A stretch of 64,000 bases of DNA, taken from Silene latifolia. Taxonomy: Eukaryota > Streptophyta > Magnoliopsida > Caryophyllales > Caryophyllaceae. The stretch is taken from contig NC_133534.1 in the NCBI RefSeq assembly GCF_048544455.1, forward strand, positions 32,564,217 through 32,628,216. Reading direction: 5' to 3'. Of the stretch, positions 50,811 to 59,697 are shown piece after piece; the stretch's first letter is position 1, and every line of letters begins with the position of its first letter. The notes under the pieces are model-generated. The model did no database searches. It was not told the origin of the DNA and worked only from the letters and a program-made list of their open reading frames with translations. The translations under genes and the position numbers were made by a program.

Positions 50811-50820
50811 CTATTTATAG
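50811..50820 (-). promoter_or_regulatory. TATA box of the antisense Tat gene
   Basis: The minus strand reads CTATAAATAG 185 bp upstream of the ATG, a strong plant TATA match pointing at the antisense gene and separate from the LTR promoters. Confidence 0.6.
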
Positions 50821-51311
50821 GGAAAAGCCCATGGAGAAGGACCAATCAGGGCACAGCCCATGAAGCGTCAGCCAATCAGCAAACGGACACGTGTAGGACA
50901 TGCAACCACGGAATGTCAATCGTTGCAACAGTTGAACGTCAATCAATGCAACAGTGACCAAGCGTCTTCAACACGCCCATTCACATCTCTTCGCCTATTC
51001 ATCTTCCTCAACAAATTCCTAGGTATCTGCTCTCCGCCGGCCACATGATCAACCAAGCTAGGAAGCACCGGCCAGGGGCAATCAAAAACAACCGGCACTC
51101 TCAACCCTGGTCTCGGCCAGCGTCACTTTCTTTTCCACATCGGATGCCCTTTACACATCCATGTGGAGGGGGGATATGGTACGGCCTAATAAGAACCAGG
51201 CCGAGGTAGAAGAAGCCGATACAGAAAAATTTTCAGAAATTACTTGCGCAGAATATACGCTCGACATACATCGGAGCCCATACCACGGCATAGGCTACGC
51301 TGGGGGCAAAT
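50821..51311. other. Promoter-side region between antisense gene and 3' LTR
   Basis: No gene is seen. The phrase CGTCAATC.ATGCAACAGT and its near copy (50913-50953) form a short direct repeat. The last bases before the LTR (GGGGGCAAAT) could act as a weak polypurine tract on the plus strand. Confidence 0.45.
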
Positions 51312-51873
51312 TGATAGGGCATATTCTGCACCGCTGACCAAGTCAACATATTGAGCAAGGTCAGAGATATCCACAGCAAAGTCAACAACTCAGACAGTAT
51401 AGCCGATGCAGCCCATCGGCCTGTCACCTGGGTCTCGGCATGGCAACCAGCTAGCCGGAGCACATATCCGCGTACTCATATCCAAGACCCCTCGGCCGGC
51501 CTGCCATAGGTCCATCGGCCGAGGGTAGAACGGTCTTTCCACCTGCTAGCCACTTGGCCACTACGTGACAAAAGGTGAAAGTCTATAAATACTCCTCAAC
51601 CTTCATTGAGGAAAGGATCCACAATTAAACCTAATAACCACTATTCATCTGGTAATATCTTCCTTATCTCTCTACAATATACTCTTAGCCAAGTAACAAC
51701 AACTTACCTCTCTAAGTTAACTGACTTGAGCGTCGGAGTGAGTACGCTCGGCCAAAGCCGAGCCCTCAGTTTGTTCATTGTTTCAGGAGACCGCAAGGAG
51801 GATTCAAGCAAAGACATCATTCTACGAGCCACGAGTGGTAACAAATATCTGCTCTGGAATTACACCCGGAACA
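51312..51873 (+). repeat. 3' LTR of the Tat element
   Basis: 562 bp. By eye it differs from the 5' LTR by three transitions and no indel (about 0.5%), indicating a recent insertion or LTR homogenisation. Its TATA box is at 51583. Confidence 0.92.
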
Positions 51874-52490
51874 AATCATCCGCTAATGATTGTACAAAAC
51901 CATATTTTATCAAAGAATCAGTCAATTTTGCAAACCAATTCAGCGAGGCTTGCTTCAAACCATATAGCGATTTCAACAGGCGACATACCTTAGTCGGTAT
52001 GTGCTCTCCATAACCCGGTGGCATACGCATGTATACTTCTTCACTCAAATCGTCGTGGGGAAAAGCATTGTTTACATGCATCTAATTGGGCTATTGGCCA
52101 CCCTTTTGCAACTGCCGTGGCTAAGAGGCATCTGACACTCGTCATTTTCGCCACTGGAGCAAACATCTCATGATAATTGTCACCTTCAACTTGTGTATAA
52201 CCTTGTGCCACGAACCTTGTTTTATATCTTTCGATTGATCCATCGGTTTTATACTTCACCTTATAAACTCATTTATATCTAATGGATCGTTTCCCGTCGG
52301 TAAATCTACCACTTTCCAGGTTCCATTCATTTCAAGTGCATTGATTTCCTTGGCCATGGCTAGTCTCCATTCGGACTTCTTTGCTACTTCAAAATAGTTA
52401 TGCGGTTCTTGAACCGCATCAATAATTGCTAAGAAATTCTTGCGATACTCAAAAAAGCAATTGTAGTGACATAATTACCTACGAGTACCT
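51874..52490 (-). pseudogene. pol: Decayed Ty1/copia reverse transcriptase N-terminal part
   Basis: Frames at 52041-52259 and 51860-52081 show [28 protein letters not shown] and then [20 protein letters not shown] and [18 protein letters not shown], the standard fingers/palm order. The catalytic segment around LDxxNAFLHG is disrupted by a frame change near 52075. It ends at the right LTR of the Tat element, and the remaining polymerase is at 34271-35286. Homology with intact copia polymerase suggests a few codons are missing at the junction. Confidence 0.85.
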
Positions 52491-52556
52491 TTTTTTTTAA
52501 TGACAAAAGGAGTACCTTATTATCCATTAAATTATCTCGGATAACATTTTAATCGG

Positions 52557-53227
52557 GTTTCAAGTAGATCTGACAAAGCTGGCCTGACTCGAAACCCGAA
52601 AACGACTTGAAACTCGATCTGACCCGATCCAAAATGACTTTAAGTGACCCGAAACAGCAAATGCTATATTATACACATCAAAATAAAGTTTCATTAGTTA
52701 CAACTGTCACTAATAAATAGTTAAATTTACAAAATAATAGTTCCTAATCAAAATAGTACTTCCCTCGTCCCGGTCATTTGTTGTCCTTTGGTTTTGGCAC
52801 AAAGACCAAAGAAAGAGAAATGGACCAATTACTAAATGGACAACTGGAACAAATTGAGTGTGAATGATCAAATTGCTCATCAAGTTCATTCTTAAAATAG
52901 AAAGGACAACAACTCACTGAGACACCCAAATATGGAATAGGACAACAAATGACCGCGACAGAGGGAGTACTAACTAAAGTATTTTAGTCATTACCCGAAA
53001 GCGACCCGACCCAAAATGACTCATACCCGAAATCGACCCGACCCAAATGACTCATACCCGAAAGTAACCCGACCTGAAGTGACTCGACAATAGATCACCT
53101 GAAATAATACGACCCAACCCGACCCCATCCGAAATGAATAAAAGACCCGAAATAACCCGATCCAAACTTATACTCCGTAAGACTCATACCCGACCCAAAT
53201 ACCCAATTAACCCACTTACCACCTCTA
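52557..53227. mobile_element. ACCCGA-rich hAT-like element
   Basis: The right end in reverse complement reads TAGAGGTGGTAAGTGGGTTA, like hAT-type ends. The interior is dominated by ACCCGA and GACCCGACCC phrases. The left end and target duplication were not resolved, so the left boundary is approximate. It is interrupted by a Stowaway MITE. Confidence 0.5.
52759..52977. mobile_element. Stowaway-type MITE
   Basis: 219 bp with ends CTTCCCTCGTCCCGGTCATT and its close inverted copy (AATGACCGCGACAGAGGGAG), flanked by the TA target duplication (52757-52758 and 52978-52979). TIR sequence and target fit Tc1/mariner-derived Stowaway elements. It is inserted in the ACCCGA-rich element. Confidence 0.85.
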
Positions 53228-53299
53228 CTTTCAAGCCTCCGACAAGAGGAGAAAGATAAAGACGTAAAAACTGAAACAAACGTAAAAACATCACAAATT

Positions 53300-53490
53300 C
53301 TTGTTTGTGACGGTACATATCCGTCACTCTTGAGTGACGGATACCATTTTACCTCACAAAGTACCCACTTTTTCTCTCTCTGCAACACTATTTATGTGGT
53401 CCCCTTTCTCCACTAACCCATTTTGTTACCATTTTAACTCACAAAATATCCGCCACAAATGGTAACCCGTCACAAGGGAGACCAATTGTA
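53300..53490. mobile_element. MITE-like GTGACGG inverted repeat
   Basis: TTGTGACGG near 53308 faces CCCGTCACAA near 53470, with an inner hairpin ATCCGTCAC/GTGACGGAT at 53330-53342. Both T-rich arms include ACAAAGTACCC and ACAAAATATCC phrases. Target duplication not resolved. Confidence 0.45.
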
Positions 53491-53639
53491 AAAACATTCC
53501 CCAATCGTGGGCTAAGTCTCAGAGGATCCGAATCCCTACAAACATGATCCGAAATCGAAACAACAGACACGCGACATACACGCATTGGTCCTGCAAATGG
53601 AGAAGATAGAAACAAAAGGAGCAATATCATTCAACATCA

Positions 53640-53730
53640 ATGGAGCCTCAACTTGACGCGGAAGCCATTGCCACTACACCTTCCCAACATGCTCATTCTA
53701 AACCTATTTCCACCATTCTCATCTTTATCG
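53640..53730 (+). CDS. Possible first exon of an unidentified gene
   Basis: An ATG opens a 30-codon segment, MEPQLDAEAIATTP then a hydrophobic STILIFI, followed by GTATCT as a possible splice donor. Upstream is purine-rich leader-like sequence. A phase-compatible acceptor exists at about 60060, where the frame continues VVVLSSPIRMQF. If real, the foldback copy M2 and the Ale-like copia lie in the first intron. The family is not recognised, and the exon call rests on composition and splice-like sites only. Confidence 0.25.
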
Positions 53731-53786
53731 GTATCTTTCTGTCTCTTAATTCACAGTTTATTTCGATAAATATTTTTCCCGATTTG

Positions 53787-54457
53787 TAAATATCGTCGAC
53801 GTTTTTAATCCAAAAGACGATAATGCCTTTTGCATAATTACACTATTTTCTCTCTCTAAACAATTTTCTCTCAAATTCTACTAAAAACCAGCTACATTTC
53901 GATCTCTCATTGCATTAAACCAATTAAAAGATGTTAAAAATTAACGCACATCGACTAGAAAACTTAAATAAATTTTAAAAATCGGCAAATAAACGTATTA
54001 AACGCGGTTTTTTTTTTTAAAAAAAATGAACTAGTTCATGGACTAAATGTTGAGATTCAACAATCGACCATGGACCAAACGTTGAAAACCAACGTTTGGA
54101 CCACGGCCAACATTAGATCTCAAAGTTTGGTCCATGCCTCCATGGTTCAACCTTGGGGGTACAAATTTCAGATTTGCGCAGAAAAATTGCAATGTTTGTT
54201 ATTACTAAGTCAATGCGTGACGTAAATCAATTATCGAATAGATTTAGCGGTGCGGGAAAAAAAAATTAACCAAATAATAAAGCGATTAAGTTGTTTAAGT
54301 ACCGGTGATTCAAGATCCGTCGTGTTGTTAATTGTTGTTGTTGTTTTTTTTTTTAATTTAGTTGAAGTTGAGAGGAAATTTTTTAGAGAGAGAAAGTGTT
54401 GGATGAGTGGAAGGGCACTTATCGTCTTTTTTTTAAAAAAACGTCGTCGATATAAAT
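53787..54457. mobile_element. Long-TIR foldback element, copy M2
   Basis: Same order as copy M1: TAAATATCGTCGACG end, AAAGACGATAA, the ATTAACGCACATCGACT phrase, CAATCGACCATGGACC, AAGTACCGGTGAT and an inverted end. It lacks the outermost ~20 bp of M1 and most of its CCAACGTTTGG cluster, so it is about 200 bp shorter. Confidence 0.7.
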
Positions 54458-54678
54458 AAGTCCGCATTTTTTTTCGAATTTTTTTCAAAAATTGGGATTA
54501 AATCCAAAGTATTTAATAAAATAGGGCTAGTTTGAAAGTATTTACCAATAATAGGTCCATGTCACCATTTCAACCATTTTTTTATTTTTTCCAGAAAATA
54601 TTTTCCATTATACCCAGAATACCTTCATTTTTATTTCTCCCATTGACGATCTTTCATTCATCTGCTACCCTCTTCCTT
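54458..54678. other. Short intergenic or intronic stretch, nothing recognised
   Basis: T-rich DNA between copy M2 and the Ale-like copia, containing its left target duplication tcctt at 54674-54678. Confidence 0.5.
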
Positions 54679-54898
54679 TGTTATAATCGTATGATTGAAG
54701 AGATGGAAAATATATTGTATTATTCTTGTTCTTATCATATATTACAACTACACTATATATAATACAATGCAAAGCGATATATACGGAAGTAGATAATTAC
54801 AACAGCTATATTTACGTTATTATAGGCAATGATAATATTTTGCCTTATAATAGCAAAGTAGCCGTTGTAGGCTTGATTGAGGAAGGCTCCTCGTAATA
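54679..54898 (-). repeat. 3' LTR of the Ale-like element
   Basis: 220 bp; I see no difference from 59473-59692. A TATATATAG box on the minus strand lies near 54752. Confidence 0.93.
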
Positions 54899-54908
54899 CC
54901 CCCCCTCA
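54899..54908 (-). other. Polypurine tract of the Ale-like element
   Basis: The minus strand reads TTGAGGGGGG immediately before the 3' LTR. Confidence 0.8.
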
Positions 54909-55736
54909 AGTTGGCGCGGTGGATGAGGAGACGCCTAACTTGGAGAGCAAATCCTCGAATGGTATACGTCCAAGTGCTTTTGTGAATATGTCCGCAAGTT
55001 GGACCTTTGTATAAACGTAGCTTGGACGAATAGTCCCGTTGAGTATTTCATCCCGGACGAAGTGACAGTCTATTTCAATGTGTTTAGTTCGTTCGTGGAA
55101 AACGGGGTTTCGAGCAATATGTAGTGCGGATTGATTGTCGCAAAATAATTCAATGGGCTTGTCATGTTTGATGTTAAGAGACTTGAGAAGACCCTTTAAC
55201 CATTTAAGCTCACAAACTGCGTAGGCCATAGCTCGATATTCGGATTCGGCGGACGACTTGGAGACCGTAGATTGTTTCTTAGTTTTCCATGAAATTGGGG
55301 ACCCACCTAGGAACACGAGGTATGCGGATAACGAGCGTCGAGTGAGTGGGCAGCCATCATAATCGGCGTCGCAATAAGTACGTAATGATAATGTAGAGTC
55401 GCGTCGGAATAATAAGCCTTGGCCAGGACGGCCCTTAATATATCGAATGACTTGTAAAGCGGCGTGCCAATGATCGAGTTTCGGAGCATGTAAAAATTGT
55501 GCTAGTATATGGACGGAGTAGAGAAGCTCGGGTCGAGTAATAGTAAGGTAGACGAGGCGGCCAACCAACCGTCTGTAGGGGTGGGGTCCTTTATGGTGGA
55601 GGAGGTCGACGGGCTTAGTGTGTGGTTCGGGTCCATGGGAACCGCGCGGGTTTGCGGCCAAGCAACCGGCTTCTTTCGAGTATGTCGAGCGCATATTTTC
55701 GTTGAGAAATGAATAACCCGGTTTTATTTTGAGCAA
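54906..55736 (-). CDS. pol: Reverse transcriptase C-terminus and RNase H of the Ale-like element
   Basis: 276 codons overlapping the previous frame, which shows a single frameshift near 55700. It continues reverse transcriptase (YRRLVGRLVYLTITRPELLY, HILAQFLHAPKLDHW) and has a complete RNase H: AYCDADYDGCP-like segment, KSSAESEYRAMA, LFCDNQSALHIARNPVFHER and TKHIEIDCHFVRDEI, ending LADIFTKALGRIPFEDLLSK. The normal copia C-terminus is reached, and the stop overlaps the polypurine tract. Apart from the frameshift the domain looks intact. Confidence 0.88.
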   Translation of the reverse strand: MLKIKPGYSFLNENMRSTYSKEAGCLAANPRGSHGPEPHTKPVDLLHHKGPHPYRRLVGRLVYLTITRPELLYSVHILAQFLHAPKLDHWHAALQVIRYIKGRPGQGLLFRRDSTLSLRTYCDADYDGCPLTRRSLSAYLVFLGGSPISWKTKKQSTVSKSSAESEYRAMAYAVCELKWLKGLLKSLNIKHDKPIELFCDNQSALHIARNPVFHERTKHIEIDCHFVRDEILNGTIRPSYVYTKVQLADIFTKALGRIPFEDLLSKLGVSSSTAPT

Positions 55737-57900
55737 TCTCGAGGCCCAAAAAATATTTAAGTCGGCCCAAGTCCTTCATGTGAAAACACTCACTCAAGTA
55801 ATTTTTGAATTTGGAAATGTCGGAGGAGTTAGTCCCACAGATAACGAGGTCGTCAACATACACTAGAACGTGCATCTCAGTGGTGGGTTTGATAAGGGAA
55901 AACAATGAGTGATCGTATGGACATTGGGTAAACCCGTAAGATTTTAAAGCAGAGGCGAGTTTAGCATACCAACATCGCGGAGCTTGACGGAGGCCATATA
56001 GAGATTTTCGAAGTCGGCAAACTTTGTTATTGGCCGTGGAGGAGAACCCTGGAGGGGGTTTCATGTAAACTTCTTCGGTAAGGTCTCCATGGAGGAACGC
56101 GTTGTGGACGTCCATCTGATGAAGTTCCCAATTTTTAATCGCGGCAATAGCTAGAATTGTTCGAAGGGTGACCATTTTAACAGTTGGGGCAAATGTTTCG
56201 TTGTAGTCGATGCCCTCAACTTGTCTATTACCCATGACCACGAGCCGAGCTTTATATCGTTCGATGGAACCATCAGCATTATATTTTATTTTATAGACCC
56301 ATTTCGAACCGATTGCTTTCTTATTGGGTGGGAGATCTTCAAGAGTCCATGTTTGGTTACGTTCAAGAGCATCGATCTCGTGTTTCATAGCTTCTTGCCA
56401 TTCTTTTACCTGCATTGCGTCACGAAAATTGCTTGGCTCGTGATTTTTAGTCACGGCCGCTAAAAAACATTTGTGAGTATCGGAGAATTTGTCATAATTA
56501 ATGAAATGAGATAGGGGATATCTTGTACCTGAAGATGGTGTCGATGCGATGGTGGCATGGGTCGAGGGATGACGTGGGGGTTGGACAAAGCCAGCAAGGC
56601 GGGAGCTCGGGATTTTAAGTCGATGGCCTTTGCCCATAGTGTCGGGGTCGATTGGAGTGGGATCAGGTGGTGGGTTAGAGGCAGCCGTGGTAGACGGTGG
56701 GGACTCCGTGGAGGGTGGAGAGATGTCGTGAGTGGTGGAAACAGAAGGGGTTGTAGTTGGATTGGTAATTGGTGGTTGCTGGTTTGATTGGGGGTTAGGA
56801 GGTGGAGTGTCGAGGGTTGTAGATGGGTCGGTGGTTGCGGGTTCGGGATTAGGGGGTGCTAGGGAGAGGGGGTCGAAAGGGATAGCGACATCATCAAGTG
56901 ATGAGGAGTCGGAATTTGGTTCGTTAATGTGTAGGGCTTGATATGGGAATTCGTTTTCGACAAAGACAACATCTCGGGAGGAAAAGAAAGTGCCAGTGTC
57001 TAGATCGTAGACACGCCACCCCTTTTTGCCAAAGGGATAACCTACAAATAGGCATTTCTTGCTGCGAGGAGCAAATTTATCGTGGGAACGGTTTATGTTA
57101 CGAGCATAGCAAAGGCATCCAAAAGTTCGAAAATGGTCTATAGGAGGTGGTTTTTGAAAAACAAGTTCGTATGGAGTTTTGCCTTTTAGTAAAACGGATG
57201 GTGTTCGATTGATAAGGTATACGGCGGTTAGAATGCACTCCCCCCAAAAGAAAATAGGTAAGCTAGCTTGAAATAGAAGAGCACGAGCAACATTCAAAAT
57301 ATGACGATGTTTTCGTTCGACTCGCCCATTTTGTTGAGGGGTGTCAACTTGAGAGGTTTGAAAAACAATACCATTTTCTTGGAAAAAATCATTTAAATAT
57401 GTGAATTCTGAACCATTATCACTACGCAAAATTTTAATTTTCTTGTTGAACTGACGTTCAACCATAGCGAAGAAATTAAGCAAAAATTTTCGTGTGTCAC
57501 TTTTCCGTCGAAGTAAATAAACCCAGGTGGACCGGGAAAAATCGTCAACTATAGTTAAAAAATATTGTGATCCACACGAGGCATTAGCCGAGTATGGACC
57601 CCATAAATCGCAATGTATTAAATCAAATAAATTGTCCGCAATACTAGAACTTAAAGGAAATTGTTCACGAGTTTGTTTGGCACGAAGGCAAACATCACAA
57701 TGAGAATTTAAAGAATGAGTTTTAGGAACATTATTCAAACTGGGAATAAAACGCAAAATAGAAGTAGAGGGGTGCCCCAACCTCCGATGCCAAATCTCGT
57801 GGGTATTCGTTATTCCGACTGAGTATGCCCGCGGTATATTTTGTCGAACCCCGGTCAAAAAATAGAGCCCATCGACCTGCTCACCCGCACCAATCACCAT
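55615..57900 (-). CDS. pol: Integrase-reverse transcriptase of the Ale-like element
   Basis: 761 codons, probably not starting at a true initiator because the frame continues gag-pol after an indel. Integrase: zinc finger HRRLGH...CDVCLRAKQ (residues ~35-75), core LIHCDLWGP, LRSDNGSEFT and QQNGRVERKHRHIL (~95-200). A Pro/Ser/Thr-rich linker runs ~345-430. Reverse transcriptase: [58 protein letters not shown] and VLVYVDDLVICG, all expected catalytic Asp residues present. The frame derails near 55700 (WTRTTH end), where RNase H continues in an overlapping frame. Confidence 0.9.
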   Translation of the reverse strand: MVIGAGEQVDGLYFLTGVRQNIPRAYSVGITNTHEIWHRRLGHPSTSILRFIPSLNNVPKTHSLNSHCDVCLRAKQTREQFPLSSSIADNLFDLIHCDLWGPYSANASCGSQYFLTIVDDFSRSTWVYLLRRKSDTRKFLLNFFAMVERQFNKKIKILRSDNGSEFTYLNDFFQENGIVFQTSQVDTPQQNGRVERKHRHILNVARALLFQASLPIFFWGECILTAVYLINRTPSVLLKGKTPYELVFQKPPPIDHFRTFGCLCYARNINRSHDKFAPRSKKCLFVGYPFGKKGWRVYDLDTGTFFSSRDVVFVENEFPYQALHINEPNSDSSSLDDVAIPFDPLSLAPPNPEPATTDPSTTLDTPPPNPQSNQQPPITNPTTTPSVSTTHDISPPSTESPPSTTAASNPPPDPTPIDPDTMGKGHRLKIPSSRLAGFVQPPRHPSTHATIASTPSSGTRYPLSHFINYDKFSDTHKCFLAAVTKNHEPSNFRDAMQVKEWQEAMKHEIDALERNQTWTLEDLPPNKKAIGSKWVYKIKYNADGSIERYKARLVVMGNRQVEGIDYNETFAPTVKMVTLRTILAIAAIKNWELHQMDVHNAFLHGDLTEEVYMKPPPGFSSTANNKVCRLRKSLYGLRQAPRCWYAKLASALKSYGFTQCPYDHSLFSLIKPTTEMHVLVYVDDLVICGTNSSDISKFKNYLSECFHMKDLGRLKYFLGLEIAQNKTGLFISQRKYALDILERSRLLGRKPARFPWTRTTH

Positions 57901-59411
57901 CTTCGAGGAACGGTCCTGTATAAGACATAATTTGTGAGAAAATTGGATGGTGAGAGAGTGGTCACGTAATGTGAGCTAGAAACAGATATTAAATTACAAT
58001 TAAGATTTTCCGCAAAATAAACATTACGAAGAATTAATTGAGGAGAAAAATGAATGTCACCCATATGTGTGGCAATTGTCATATCGCCATTGGGTAACCC
58101 GACTGATAACTTATTAATAGTATGTAAATTACGAAATAAAACCCGGCACCCCGACATATGGTGAGATGCCCCGGTATCTATAATCCAAGAGGAAGTAGAA
58201 GAGATATTACCATTTAATTGTTCCAGGGACTGATTTTTTCGAGCATGCCACATCTGAGTAATTTCATCTAGCTCGGTGGGGTTTAGGCTATTGAAGTCGA
58301 TTTTGTCAAGAACAGCCGCCGAGGAAGATGCTTGGTCCACGACTCTGCCCGACACCATATGAGCCCGTGGTGTAGAGGCAGTCGTAGATTTTTTTAGTTG
58401 AGCCCATTTGGCTCGACCTTGAACGTCGGGAATCACAGTCCGACTTAAATCATGTTCATTAATAGTTATTCGATCCCGAGGACGATCGCCCCACCATTCG
58501 GGGAACTTTCCAGTGACACGAAAACAAACTGGATAAAGGTGACCATAACGGAGACAAGCAATACAATATGGTCTATTCGGGTCGTCTGTTTCGTGTTTCA
58601 TAGGACGGGCATCGCGTCCCGACGTGAGAGGACGAGATGAATTAGGTAGACGAGCCGCAAACGCCATAGGGTCAGGTCTGGGTTCTGTTTTAGCAACATT
58701 CAGAGCACGCATACTCTCTTCCTGGAGGAGTCTATTATAAATAAAATTAAGAGGAGGAAGAGGATTGATACCGAGTAATTGAGACCGAGCACTATCGAAC
58801 CGATCGTCTAATCCCATAAGAAATTCTCGTACCTTTCGGCGTTCACGACGAGCATCCAGAATCGTTACCCATGTACAGGTACACGGATTGCAGGGGCACG
58901 AATCAACTGGGTCAGCCTCAACAATCTCATCCCAAATAGTGATGAGACGACCGTAATATGCCATAATCGATTCCGTCGGCCCTTGACGACATGCCATAAG
59001 ATCCGCCTGCAAACGGTATATACGAGCATCGTTGTGTTGAGAAAATCGAGAACGGATATCGAGCCATACCTGTCGTGCTTCGGGCCGTTTGGAAATCGAC
59101 TTTTTGAGAGTTGGGTGGATAGTGAGACGAATCCAGGCTATCACGAGGGCGTTTTGTGACTGCCAGGACTGAAAATTAGCATCAGTAGCATCAGGTTTCG
59201 GGATGGTGCCGTCGATGTATCCGCTCTTACCCTTGGCTAATAGGGCAAGGAGAAAATCTTGGGCCCATTCATCGTAGTTATTGCCATTGAATTCGGTTTG
59301 GGTGATTTTAATGCCAGGATTTTCGATATGATGGTAAGAATAAATTGGTTGTCGAGTGGGATCGACTAAGGAATTGTTGTTGTTTGGATTGTCGGAGTCG
59401 GAATTTGTCAT
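57894..59411 (-). CDS. gag: Gag-protease of the Ale-like element
   Basis: 505 residues from an ATG 53 bp inside the primer site. The first half is copia gag (ITQTEFNGNNYDEWAQDFLL, LQADLMACRQGPTESIMAYY, LITIWDEIVEADPV, EFLMGLDDRFDSARSQLL). A zinc knuckle-like CIACLRYGHLYPVC lies near residue 285, spaced CX2CX4HX4C. The protease motif SWIIDTGASHHMSG is near residue 412. The last ~30 residues after NLNCNLISVSS are out of frame relative to the family and end just where integrase opens in another frame, so one indel near 57960 truncates the polyprotein. Confidence 0.9.
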   Translation of the reverse strand: MTNSDSDNPNNNNSLVDPTRQPIYSYHHIENPGIKITQTEFNGNNYDEWAQDFLLALLAKGKSGYIDGTIPKPDATDANFQSWQSQNALVIAWIRLTIHPTLKKSISKRPEARQVWLDIRSRFSQHNDARIYRLQADLMACRQGPTESIMAYYGRLITIWDEIVEADPVDSCPCNPCTCTWVTILDARRERRKVREFLMGLDDRFDSARSQLLGINPLPPLNFIYNRLLQEESMRALNVAKTEPRPDPMAFAARLPNSSRPLTSGRDARPMKHETDDPNRPYCIACLRYGHLYPVCFRVTGKFPEWWGDRPRDRITINEHDLSRTVIPDVQGRAKWAQLKKSTTASTPRAHMVSGRVVDQASSSAAVLDKIDFNSLNPTELDEITQMWHARKNQSLEQLNGNISSTSSWIIDTGASHHMSGCRVLFRNLHTINKLSVGLPNGDMTIATHMGDIHFSPQLILRNVYFAENLNCNLISVSSSHYVTTLSPSNFLTNYVLYRTVPRRW

Positions 59412-59463
59412 AGTGTGGCTGTCGAAGATTTTAATCGTATTGTTGATGAAGAGAAAACCTAAA

Positions 59464-59472
59464 CTGATACCA
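59464..59472 (-). other. Primer binding site of the Ale-like element
   Basis: TGGTATCAG directly abuts the 5' LTR on the minus strand: a short tRNA-Met match without spacer. Confidence 0.85.
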
Positions 59473-59692
59473 TGTTATAATCGTATGATTGAAGAGATGG
59501 AAAATATATTGTATTATTCTTGTTCTTATCATATATTACAACTACACTATATATAATACAATGCAAAGCGATATATACGGAAGTAGATAATTACAACAGC
59601 TATATTTACGTTATTATAGGCAATGATAATATTTTGCCTTATAATAGCAAAGTAGCCGTTGTAGGCTTGATTGAGGAAGGCTCCTCGTAATA
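59473..59692 (-). repeat. 5' LTR of the Ale-like element
   Basis: 220 bp, matching the 3' LTR throughout, followed by tcctt. Confidence 0.93.
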
Positions 59693-59697
59693 TCCTT

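Larger units (their letters stand above)
35287..51873 (+). mobile_element. Non-autonomous Tat-lineage Ty3/gypsy element with a nested copia
   Basis: Two 562-bp LTRs (35287-35848 and 51312-51873) differ at three positions. After a TGGCGCC-type primer site come gag, a frameshifted protease, the nested copia (38337-46644), a tandem array and an antisense gene. No reverse transcriptase or integrase is present on either side of the nested insertion, so Tat had already lost them. Antisense genes and 3' tandem repeats are known features of the Tat lineage. The bases next to the LTRs (gtagg left, aatca right) do not form a target duplication. Confidence 0.88.
54679..59692 (-). mobile_element. Recent Ale-like Ty1/copia element with TA...CA LTR ends
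   Basis: Full-length element of 5014 bp. The two 220-bp LTRs show no difference by eye. The 5-bp duplication tcctt flanks it (54674-54678 and 59693-59697), so the boundaries are firm. On the minus strand each LTR starts TATTACGAGG and ends ATTATAACA, so the terminal dinucleotides are TA and CA instead of TG and CA. Primer site, gag-protease, integrase, reverse transcriptase, RNase H and polypurine tract are all present. Frameshifts near 57900-57960 and 55700 break pol. Short LTRs and domain style suit the Ale/Retrofit lineage. Confidence 0.93.
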
